A DNA stretch of 64,000 bases from Streptomyces sp. ISL-12 (GTDB taxonomy: Bacteria > Actinomycetota > Actinomycetes > Streptomycetales > Streptomycetaceae): NCBI RefSeq assembly GCF_018614415.1, contig NZ_JAGGOO010000071.1, positions 40,202 to 104,201 of the forward strand. The letters are read 5' to 3'. The first letter of the stretch is position 1, and every line of letters starts with the position of its first letter. A program made the translations under genes and the position numbers. Positions 15,333 to 22,629 of this stretch are shown here, one piece after another. A model generated the notes under the pieces. It was not told where the DNA came from. It saw only the letters and a list, made by a program, of their open reading frames with translations, and searched no databases.

Positions 15333-16268
15333 TCAGACGTTGACCGGCTCGCCGGCCGCGGCGGCGATCTCCGCCTCGGCGACCACGCCGGTGACGCGGC
15401 GCAGCTTCTTCATCGGGCCGAGCTCCGACTCGTAGACCTTCTTGACGCCGTCACCGAGGGACGCCTCGATGGTGCGGATGTCGCGGACCAGGCGGACCAG
15501 GCCCTGCGGCTCGACGGAGGCGGCCTGGTCGGAGCCCCACATGGCGCGGTCGAGGGTGATGTGGCGCTCGACGAAGGTGGCGCCGAGGGCGACGGCGGCC
15601 AGCGTGGTCTGGAGGCCGGTCTCGTGGCCGGAGTAGCCGATCGGGACGTTCGGGTACTCCTGCTGGAGGGTGTTGATGACGCGGAGGTTCAGCTCCTCGG
15701 CGACGGACGGGTACGTCGACGTGGCGTGGCACATGAGGATGTTGTCCGAGCCGAGGACCTCGACCGCGTGGCGGATCTGCTTCGGGGTCGACATGCCGGT
15801 GGAGAGGATGATCGTGCGGCCGGTGGCGCGCAGGGCGCGCAGCAGCTCGTCGTCGGTGAGGGAGGCGGAGGCCACCTTGTGGGCGGGGACGTCGAACTTC
15901 TCCAGGAAGGCGACGGCCTCGGTGTCCCACGGGGAGGCGAACCAGTCGATCCCCTTCTCCTTGCAGTACGCGTCGATCTGGCGGTACTCGTCCTCGCCGA
16001 ACTCCACGCGGTGGCGGTAGTCGATGTACGTCATCCGGCCCCAGGGGGTGTCCCGCTCGATGTCCCACTGGTCGCGCGGGGTGCAGATCTCGGGCGTCCG
16101 CTTCTGGAACTTGACGGCGTCGCAGCCGGCCTCGGCGGCCACGTCGATCAGCTTGAAGGCGTTCTCCAGCTCACCGTTGTGGTTGATGCCGATCTCGCCG
16201 CAGATGTAGACGGGGCGGCCCGGGCCGGCCTCGCGGTTGCCGAACGTGCGGATACGGGAGTTGCTCAT
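15333..16268 (-). CDS. neuB: N-acetylneuraminate/Kdn synthase family protein (NeuB-like) without SAF domain
   Basis: A 311-residue NeuB-family aldol-condensing enzyme, which joins phosphoenolpyruvate to a mannose-type sugar (phosphate) to make a nine-carbon nonulosonic acid. Family segments are ICGEIGINHNGE, CDAVKFQKRTPE, DWFASPWDTEAV, KVASASLTDDELL, ILSTGMST, YPNVPIGYSGHETG and the metal-binding VERHITLDRAMWGSDQ. The usual C-terminal antifreeze-like (SAF) domain of about 60 residues is missing: the protein ends shortly after the TIM barrel at LRRVTGVV. It is 20 bp from the fused CMP-transferase gene on the same strand. In the absence of an obvious UDP-GlcNAc 2-epimerase nearby, Kdn is a reasonable product, but this is inference. 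The gene symbol is by family. Confidence 0.88.
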   Translation of the reverse strand: MSNSRIRTFGNREAGPGRPVYICGEIGINHNGELENAFKLIDVAAEAGCDAVKFQKRTPEICTPRDQWDIERDTPWGRMTYIDYRHRVEFGEDEYRQIDAYCKEKGIDWFASPWDTEAVAFLEKFDVPAHKVASASLTDDELLRALRATGRTIILSTGMSTPKQIRHAVEVLGSDNILMCHATSTYPSVAEELNLRVINTLQQEYPNVPIGYSGHETGLQTTLAAVALGATFVERHITLDRAMWGSDQAASVEPQGLVRLVRDIRTIEASLGDGVKKVYESELGPMKKLRRVTGVVAEAEIAAAAGEPVNV

Positions 16269-16288
16269 CAGGGGTGTCCTAACTTGGC

Positions 16289-17509
16289 TTACTTGGTGAG
16301 GGTGTCGAGAGAGGGGCCGAGCAGCCAGCCGGCGATCTCCCGGATCGCGCCGGAACCGCCGTGCACGGTGGTGACCGCACGGGCGGCGCCGCGGACGACG
16401 TCATGGGCGCCGGCGACCGCGACGGGCCAGCCGACGAGGTCGAAGCAGGGCAGGTCGTTGACGTCGTTGCCGACGTAGAGCACCCGCTCGGGGGCGACGC
16501 CCTGTTCCTCGCACCACTGCTTCAGGGCGAGGTCCTTGCGGTCGATGCCGTGCAGCACCGGGATCTGGAGCTTGCGGGCGCGGGCGGCGACGACGGGGTT
16601 GACCTCGGTGGAGAGGATCAGCAGCGGCATCCCGGCCTTGCGCAGGGCGCCGATGCCGAGGCCGTCGCCGCGGTGGACGGAGACGAACTCGCGTCCGTCG
16701 GAGTCGATCAGCACCCGGTCGTCGGTCTGGGTGCCGTCGAAGTCGAGGACGACCGCGTCGATGTCGGCGGCCGTGGGCAGGGCGCCGGGGCGGGCGCCGT
16801 CGAAGAGGGGGGCCAGCGCGCGGGCGCGGGCCAGGTCGTGCGGGTCGTCGATCTCCAGGACGCGCGCCGGGTCGGTGCGGACCAGTTCGGTGCGGCCGAA
16901 GAAACGGTGGCCGTAGGTGCGGAAGCCGGCCGCGTCCATCGCGTAGGCGGCGCCGGTCTCCAGGAAGTCCTGGGGGCGGTCCTGGCGGCGGGGGCGGTAG
17001 GACTTGTCGTGGTTGACGCCGTGGCCGCCGGGCTCCTCGCCGGAGTCGGCGCCCTCGCGCCAGACGAAGCCGTGGAAGGGGGCGACGGTCACGGCGGTGT
17101 CCGCGCCGCCCTCGGCGACCGCGCCGGCCACCCCGTCGATGTCCTCGCGGACGATGAACGGGCTGGTGCACTGCACGAGCAGCACCACGTCGACGGGGGC
17201 GCCGTGCGCCGCCTCGTGGGCGTCCATGGCGTGCAGCACCGCGGCCTCGGAGGTCGCCGTGTCCCCGGCGATGGCGGCGGGCCGCAGCACCACCTCGGCG
17301 CCGGCCTGGCGGGCGGCGGCGGCGATGGCCTGGTCGTCGGTGGAGACGGCGACGTCGGTCACCAGCCGGGTGGCCAGGCACTCGCGCACGGCCCGGACGA
17401 CCAGCGGTACGCCGCCCACGGGGGCGAGGTTCTTGGCGGGTACGCCCTTGGAGCCGCCGCGGGCGGGGATGACCGCGAGCACGCGGCGTACCGGTTGCGG
17501 GTCGGACAT
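16289..17509 (-). CDS. neuA: CMP-nonulosonate cytidylyltransferase fused to HAD phosphatase
   Basis: A 406-residue two-domain enzyme. Residues 1-235 are a cytidylyltransferase of the NeuA type: IPARGGSKG at 14-22, CTSPF at 114-118, and the acceptor-side ETGAAYAMD at 184-192. Residues 250-406 form a KdsC-like HAD phosphatase: the nucleophile pair D256-F-D258-GT, LSTE at 299-302, Lys in DRKDLALK at 323-330, and YVGNDVND at 345-352. The first domain makes the CMP-activated sugar; the second would remove a 9-phosphate from the synthase product, so one protein could link two pathway steps. It sits between the NeuB-like synthase and a glycosyltransferase-like gene. Start ATG at 17509 immediately precedes the nucleotide motif. 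In some organisms these two activities are separate proteins; the fusion is known in animal CMAS. Confidence 0.9.
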   Translation of the reverse strand: MSDPQPVRRVLAVIPARGGSKGVPAKNLAPVGGVPLVVRAVRECLATRLVTDVAVSTDDQAIAAAARQAGAEVVLRPAAIAGDTATSEAAVLHAMDAHEAAHGAPVDVVLLVQCTSPFIVREDIDGVAGAVAEGGADTAVTVAPFHGFVWREGADSGEEPGGHGVNHDKSYRPRRQDRPQDFLETGAAYAMDAAGFRTYGHRFFGRTELVRTDPARVLEIDDPHDLARARALAPLFDGARPGALPTAADIDAVVLDFDGTQTDDRVLIDSDGREFVSVHRGDGLGIGALRKAGMPLLILSTEVNPVVAARARKLQIPVLHGIDRKDLALKQWCEEQGVAPERVLYVGNDVNDLPCFDLVGWPVAVAGAHDVVRGAARAVTTVHGGSGAIREIAGWLLGPSLDTLTK

Positions 17510-17583
17510 GAGGTGTACCTCTCGGTGGTCGGAAGTCGGGACGGCGGTCGCGGCACGCTCGTCCGCTCGTGCTCGTGCGGCGG

Positions 17584-18906
17584 TCACAGCTCGCCCATCC
17601 GCCGGATCACCGGGGCGACGCGCTGCACGCCGTGCCGGTAGGCGCCGCGGGCCGCGCGGCGCACGACCTGCCGGACCGGGCCGGGCTCCTTGTCGGCGGC
17701 GGGCGCGCCGGGCAGCGGGTGGCCGTCGGGCGCGAGGTGGTGCCGGGCGAGGATGCCGGGCAGGTAGCCGGGGGCGGTGACGGGTGTGTAGTACGGGGTG
17801 AGCGGGGAGAGGCCGCCGGGGCGGGCGAGCAGCTTGGCGATGCGCTCGCGGGCGGCGTCGAAGGCGGTGTCGTACCCGCCGTCGGCGGCGACGCCCTGCC
17901 GGGCGACCCAGTCCTCGTCGGGCGTGGGCCGGTGGCCCTCGTCGAGCTGGTCCCAGGAGGCGAGGCAGCCGGAGCCGACAAAGTGGTGGTTGCCGAGCGC
18001 CTCGCGCACCCCCAGGTCGGTGAGGACCACGGTCGGGATGCGGCGGTGCAGGGACTCCAGCGCGGCCGTGGAGCTGACGGTGACCAGCAGGTCGGTGCGG
18101 TCCAGGACCTCGCCCATGTTCCCGTACTTCAGGTGGAAGTTGGGCGGCGGGTCGGCCTTCTGGACCAGCTTCTGGTACGGCAGTTCCTCGATGTGGGTGG
18201 TGTGCTCGCCGGGCTTGGAGCGCAGCTTGAGCACGACCTCCCGCTCGGGGTGCTTGCGGGCGTGCCGGATGAGCCGGTTCAGCAGGTACGTACGGTCCTT
18301 GCGGCTCTCCGGCACGGAGGGCTGCGCGGCGAAGACGACCGTGTACGGGTCGTGCTCGCCGGTGTAGGGGGCGCCGCCGAGGAAGGGCAGCGCGACCTCG
18401 GTGACCGAGGAGGCATCGGCGCCGACCCCCTCGTACACGGCCCGGAAGCGGTCCGCGTCCTGGCGGGAGTTGGCGAGGACCAGGTCCGCGCCGTGCCGCA
18501 GCAGCAGGCCGTCGGCGAGCTTCTCGTAGACGACGCCGACGTAGCCGGTGACGACCACGGGGCGGTCGGTGCGGTCGGACCAGACCCGGCCGAGGCCGTG
18601 CAGCATCGCCTGGACGCCGCCGCCGACGAGGGCGAGGACGACGAGGTCGTACTCCTTCTCGCCCATCGCCCGCAGGAACTCGACCGAGGTCACCTCGGTG
18701 AGGGCGTCCGCGCGGACGCCCACCTCGCCGAGCTGGCGGGCGGTCGGGGTCGCACGGCCGCGCAGCAGGTAGCCGTCGAGGCGGATGTCCGTATCGTGGG
18801 TGGTCGTGGGGGCGATGCGGCTCGCGGTGAGCGCGCCCCATTTCCACCGGGTGTCGGAATCCGCGAGGACGGCGACCCGCAGGGCCTTCGTTGCACTTGC
18901 TGGCAC
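17584..18906 (-). CDS. Putative glycosyltransferase of the streptomycete nonulosonate cluster
   Basis: A 440-residue cytoplasmic protein with a GT-B-like layout. The N-terminal half opens with a Rossmann-like strand (ALRVAVLADSDTRWKWG). The second half has VLKLRSKPGEHTTH and LLVTVSSTAALESLHRRIPTVVL, close to the S-S/T-x-A segment of polysialyltransferase and CDP-glycerol transferase-like enzymes. It is probably a second transferase for the wall polymer. The start is uncertain: the GTG at 18906 has a TAGCGT box 7 nt upstream and could be leaderless; the frame continues to 18954. It is divergent from the GT2 gene at 19105, so the gap holds two promoters. It is assigned to the cluster by neighbourhood with NeuB and the CMP-transferase fusion. 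Confidence 0.68.
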   Translation of the reverse strand: MPASATKALRVAVLADSDTRWKWGALTASRIAPTTTHDTDIRLDGYLLRGRATPTARQLGEVGVRADALTEVTSVEFLRAMGEKEYDLVVLALVGGGVQAMLHGLGRVWSDRTDRPVVVTGYVGVVYEKLADGLLLRHGADLVLANSRQDADRFRAVYEGVGADASSVTEVALPFLGGAPYTGEHDPYTVVFAAQPSVPESRKDRTYLLNRLIRHARKHPEREVVLKLRSKPGEHTTHIEELPYQKLVQKADPPPNFHLKYGNMGEVLDRTDLLVTVSSTAALESLHRRIPTVVLTDLGVREALGNHHFVGSGCLASWDQLDEGHRPTPDEDWVARQGVAADGGYDTAFDAARERIAKLLARPGGLSPLTPYYTPVTAPGYLPGILARHHLAPDGHPLPGAPAADKEPGPVRQVVRRAARGAYRHGVQRVAPVIRRMGEL

Positions 18907-19104
18907 ATCGAAGACGCTAGGAAGCAATTCCGAGGAACCGCCCAACCAGAACACAACAAACGGTTAACAGCACACCGCCGAATGGCGAATCGGCACGTCC
19001 ACAGCTCGAAAAAAGGTTCGCGTCACGGCTTCGCCACATGGCGTTCACCCGGTATCAAGGTTCGGGTAAATCGACGGGCCGGGCCGCCCCTTAACGTCCC
19101 GGGT

Positions 19105-20085
19105 GTGCCAAAGCTCTCCGTCATCGTGCCGTTCTACAACGTGCGCCAATACGTCCCCGATGCCCTGCGGAGTCTTCGCGCCAACGCACGCGACGACTTC
19201 GAGTTCATTCTCGTCGACGACCGCTCCACCGACGGGACCGCCGACCTGCTCGCGCGCGCGGAGCCCGACCTGCCGGGGGCGGTGCTGGTCAGACACGAAC
19301 AGAACGGCGGCCTGGCGACCGCCCGCAACACCGGCATCGACGCCGCCCGCGGGGAGTACCTGACCTTCCTGGACGGCGACGACTGGCTGGCCCCCGGCTA
19401 CTACGAGCGGCTGGTCGCCGTCATCGAGAAGCTGGGCTGCGACTTCGTCCGCACGGACCACGTGCAGTGCACGGCGCGGGCCCGCTCGGTGCACCGGGTG
19501 CCGCACGGCCGCCGGGGCGTGGTGATGCGACCGCGCGACGCGATCCTGCCCGCCCACCGCACCACCTCCGTGGACTACGCCTACGCCTGGGCCGGGATCT
19601 ACCACCGCCGGCTGGTCGACCGCGGCCTGCTGCACTTCACCCACGGGCTGCGCACCGCCGAGGACCGGCCCTGGATCTGGAAGCTGCACCGGGAGGCGGA
19701 GTCCTTCGCGGTGACCAGTCTGCTCGGGGTCTTCTACCGGCGCGGGGTCGCCTCCTCGCTCACCCAGATCGGTGACGCCCGGCAGCTCGACTTCATCCGC
19801 GCCTTCGACCAGGTGATCGAGGAGACCGCCGGGGACGCCGAGGCGGCGGCCCTGCTGCCGAAGGCCGTGCGCACGTACTGCGCGATCATTTCCCATCATC
19901 TGGGCTCCATCGAGAGGTTCGAGGCACCCGTGGCCCGCAAACTGAAGGAGATGAGCGCCGCCGCGCTGCGCAGGATGCCGCAGACGGTGCTCGACGACGC
20001 GCTGGCGTCGATGGACGCCGAGCGGGCCGGCCGGCTGCGCCGGCTGCGCCGCCGTTCCGGGTCGGCCGCGGAGGTGGCGGCGTGA
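19105..20085 (+). CDS. Family 2 glycosyltransferase
   Basis: A 326-residue GT-A-fold inverting glycosyltransferase. It opens with KLSVIVPFYNVRQYVPDAL, then FILVDDRSTDGT, and the metal/nucleotide-binding TFLDGDDW with its D-x-D. The AEDRPWIWK segment holds the likely catalytic ED. It transfers a nucleotide-activated sugar to a lipid- or polymer-linked acceptor at the inner membrane. The start is the GTG at 19105, placed right before the first strand; TTAACG lies about 8 nt upstream and no clear ribosome binding site is seen, so translation may be leaderless. The stop overlaps the next GTG by four bases (20082-20085), showing translational coupling with the polysialyltransferase-like gene. It probably adds a non-nonulosonate sugar to the same polymer. 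Confidence 0.88.
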   Translation: MPKLSVIVPFYNVRQYVPDALRSLRANARDDFEFILVDDRSTDGTADLLARAEPDLPGAVLVRHEQNGGLATARNTGIDAARGEYLTFLDGDDWLAPGYYERLVAVIEKLGCDFVRTDHVQCTARARSVHRVPHGRRGVVMRPRDAILPAHRTTSVDYAYAWAGIYHRRLVDRGLLHFTHGLRTAEDRPWIWKLHREAESFAVTSLLGVFYRRGVASSLTQIGDARQLDFIRAFDQVIEETAGDAEAAALLPKAVRTYCAIISHHLGSIERFEAPVARKLKEMSAAALRRMPQTVLDDALASMDAERAGRLRRLRRRSGSAAEVAA

Positions 20086-21419
20086 CCACGCAGATCTTCA
20101 TGGCGTCGACGCTGTACGGCACCGCCACGCTGGCCGCCGCCCTGGACGCGGGCTGCTTCGAGCCGTCCGACCGGCGGATCCTGCTGGTCTCCAACAACGC
20201 GATGACGCCCGAGACCACGCCGGCCGTCGACGAGATGCCCGGCTTCGAGCGGCTGCGGACCCGGTTCGACGAGGTCGTCTCCTGGAACGAGGCGATCTTC
20301 CCGTTCCACCCCGGCGCCTGGGCGCCCCGCCCGGACGACCTCCCGCTGTGGGAGAGGTACCTGCGGCTGGCCTGGAAGCTGGGCGACGACGACGTGGCCC
20401 TGGCCGTGGAGTCGATCCAGGTCAACCCGGCGCTCGGGGTGGCGCAGATCCTCACCGACGCGCCCGTGACCGTCTACGCGGACGGCCTGATGAGCTACGG
20501 CCCCACCCGCAACAAGATCGACCCGCTGGTCGGCACGCGCGTGGAGCGGCTGCTCCACCTGGACCTGGTGCCGGGGCTGCGCCCGCTGCTGCTCACCGAG
20601 TTCGGCGTCGAGGCCGAGGTGGTGCCGACCGAGGCGTTCACCAAGGTGCTGGCGGAGCTGGTCGACACCGGCGCCGGCCTGCCCCGGATCGAGGAGCCCG
20701 CGCTGCTGCTGGGCCAGTACCTCTCGGCGCTGAAGATCCTCAGCGCGGAGCAGGAGGAGGACCTGCACGTACGGATGCTGAAGGGCGCCGTCGGACTCGG
20801 CCACACCCGGGTGGTGTTCAAGCCGCACCCCACCGCGCCGGCCCGCTTCACCCGCACCCTGGAGGAGGAGGCCGAGAAGCTCGGCGTCGACCTCACCGTC
20901 CTGGACACGCCGGTCCTGGCCGAGGTGCTGTACCAGCGGATGCGCCCGGCGCTGGTCGTCGGCTGCTTCTCCACCGCCCTGCTGACCGCCTCCGCGCTGT
21001 ACGGCCTGCCCGTCGCCCGGGTCGGCACCGACACGCTCCTGGACCGGCTGACGCCGTTCGAGAACAGCAACCGGATGCCCGTCACCATCGTCGACGCCCT
21101 GCTGCCGGACCTCGCCGACCGCGCGGCGGTCACGGAGCGCCGGCCCGGCACGGACACCGACGCCCTGGCGGAACTGGTGCGGGCGGTCGGCTTCACCATG
21201 CAGCCGCGGATACTGCCGCAGCTGCGCCCGGAGACGGAGAGGTACCTGTCGGCCCGGCTGGACGAGCGCACCTGGCGCTACTTCAAGAAGAAGCGCCTGA
21301 CCTCCCTGGGCCTGCCCGGCGGCGTCCCCGCCCAGCTCGGCTTCCTGCCGCGCAACGCGACGGTACGCCGGGTGGCCCGCACGGCCCGCAGCCTGCAGCG
21401 GCGGATGGTGCGCCGCTGA
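20082..21419 (+). CDS. Polysialyltransferase family protein
   Basis: A 445-residue protein similar to bacterial alpha-2,8-polysialyltransferases. The N-terminus (TTQIFMASTLYGTATLAAALDAG) matches the first helix region. VVFKPHPTAPARF contains the H-P motif of this family, and VVGCFSTALLTASALYGLPVARVG holds the conserved S-T in the donor site. These two motifs contact the CMP moiety in characterised enzymes. It should extend a nonulosonate polymer on the inner face of the membrane. It is coupled to the GT2 gene by a GTGA overlap and is followed by a methyltransferase-like gene. Together with the transferase at 14218-15282 there are at least two family members, as expected for an initiating and an extending activity. 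Confidence 0.85.
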   Translation: MTTQIFMASTLYGTATLAAALDAGCFEPSDRRILLVSNNAMTPETTPAVDEMPGFERLRTRFDEVVSWNEAIFPFHPGAWAPRPDDLPLWERYLRLAWKLGDDDVALAVESIQVNPALGVAQILTDAPVTVYADGLMSYGPTRNKIDPLVGTRVERLLHLDLVPGLRPLLLTEFGVEAEVVPTEAFTKVLAELVDTGAGLPRIEEPALLLGQYLSALKILSAEQEEDLHVRMLKGAVGLGHTRVVFKPHPTAPARFTRTLEEEAEKLGVDLTVLDTPVLAEVLYQRMRPALVVGCFSTALLTASALYGLPVARVGTDTLLDRLTPFENSNRMPVTIVDALLPDLADRAAVTERRPGTDTDALAELVRAVGFTMQPRILPQLRPETERYLSARLDERTWRYFKKKRLTSLGLPGGVPAQLGFLPRNATVRRVARTARSLQRRMVRR

Positions 21420-21583
21420 GCGGGACGGGCAAGGGCGACCCCTCCATGAATGGCAGACGAAAACCATGGAAACAGCGGAAAGCCGCACGGTAAATCAATA
21501 GTTTCCATGGTGGACCACCCTTTACCCCCCTAGAATCGCCCGCGCCGCCCCTCCTCTTGCGCCACCGAAACCGTGAGGCACCC

Positions 21584-22570
21584 ATGACGAATCTCGGCCG
21601 GCTCTACCCGCTTCTCGACGACGTCCACCTGCCGGACGGACTGCCCTACTCCCAGGTGAGTTCCTGGGAATTGCGGTTCCTCTATCTGCTGGGACGCCAT
21701 CACCTGACGGGCGAGGGCCGGCTGGTCGAACTCGGCTCGGGCGGCGGCGGTTCGACGTACGCCCTGGCGCTCGGTCTCCGGGAGAGCCCCGTCTTCGACG
21801 AGCGGACGGGCCGGCTGCACGCGTACGACTTCTTCCGGGTCGGAAAGGGCACCTTCGCCTCGGAGAAGTTCTTCACCTCAGGGACCAAACCGGAGGACGA
21901 CAACTCCTTCCTGAACGACTTCCGCACCCGCCTCGAACCGTTCCTGCCGTTCCTGGAGATCCACGCCGGGGACCTCTGGCAGACCTCCGACCCGGACGAC
22001 ACCAGCCCGGTGGAGTTCCTGCACATCGACATCGCCAAGACGGCCCGGGTGTTCCGCTGTGTCACCGAGCGGTTCCTGACCCGGCTGCGGCCGGGTTCGG
22101 TCGTGCTGCACCAGGACTTCGCCGGGCCCCGGCTGCCGTGGCTGCACCACAGCACCGGGGCTCTGCTGCCGTACATCGAGATCGCGGGTCCGCCGATCCG
22201 CTCCACGCTCGCCTTCGAGGTGGTCCGGCCGATACCCGAGGACGTGCTGAAGCGCATCGCCGAGGACGCCTACACGGTCGACGACAAGCTGGAGCTGATC
22301 ACGGCCGTGCAGGAACGGATCGACCGGGACCACACCGGGGGCATCCCCTTCAAGTCCGTCCTGGAGTTCGCCAAGGCGTACGTGGCCCACTACGCCGGCG
22401 ACCACAGGCGGGCCTGGTCGATCGCGAAGCCGCTGACGTCCGACGAGTATCTGAGCCGGACCCGCGCCGACCACTTCGAGCAGCTGCGCAAGGCGTACGA
22501 GCAGGACCGCGAGCGGCACGGCGGCGGGTCACGGCTCGGCCGGCTGGTGAAGAAGGCCGTCGGACGCTGA
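21584..22570 (+). CDS. SAM-dependent methyltransferase-fold protein of the glycan cluster
   Basis: A 328-residue protein with a class I methyltransferase core. LVELGSGGGGSTYALALGL is the SAM-binding loop, AYDFFRVG ends the second strand, and EFLHIDIAK and GSVVLHQDF follow as in macrocin O-methyltransferase-like families. The C-terminal 100 residues are helical and unassigned. It may methylate a sugar hydroxyl of the wall polymer. The ATG at 21584 has GTGAGG upstream and follows an in-frame ATG at 21557 that lacks family likeness. It ends before a strong terminator and is convergent with the large fusion gene. The acceptor is unknown. Confidence 0.72.
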   Translation: MTNLGRLYPLLDDVHLPDGLPYSQVSSWELRFLYLLGRHHLTGEGRLVELGSGGGGSTYALALGLRESPVFDERTGRLHAYDFFRVGKGTFASEKFFTSGTKPEDDNSFLNDFRTRLEPFLPFLEIHAGDLWQTSDPDDTSPVEFLHIDIAKTARVFRCVTERFLTRLRPGSVVLHQDFAGPRLPWLHHSTGALLPYIEIAGPPIRSTLAFEVVRPIPEDVLKRIAEDAYTVDDKLELITAVQERIDRDHTGGIPFKSVLEFAKAYVAHYAGDHRRAWSIAKPLTSDEYLSRTRADHFEQLRKAYEQDRERHGGGSRLGRLVKKAVGR

Positions 22571-22584
22571 CCTCCGGCACCCAG

Positions 22585-22620
22585 GAGCCCCCGCGGCCGG
22601 TCCGCCGGCCGCGGGGGCTC
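22585..22620. terminator. Strong bidirectional terminator
   Basis: GAGCCCCCGCGGCCGG (22585-22600) and CCGGCCGCGGGGGCTC (22605-22620) form a perfect 16-bp stem with a 4-nt loop. It is centred in the 59-bp gap between two convergent genes. Confidence 0.85.
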
Positions 22621-22629
22621 TCCGCGTCG

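Noticed and set aside
18907..19104. A tRNA or small RNA in the divergent gap of the glycan cluster
   Set aside because: No cloverleaf or strong hairpin is seen; the gap is lower in GC and is explained by two divergent promoters.
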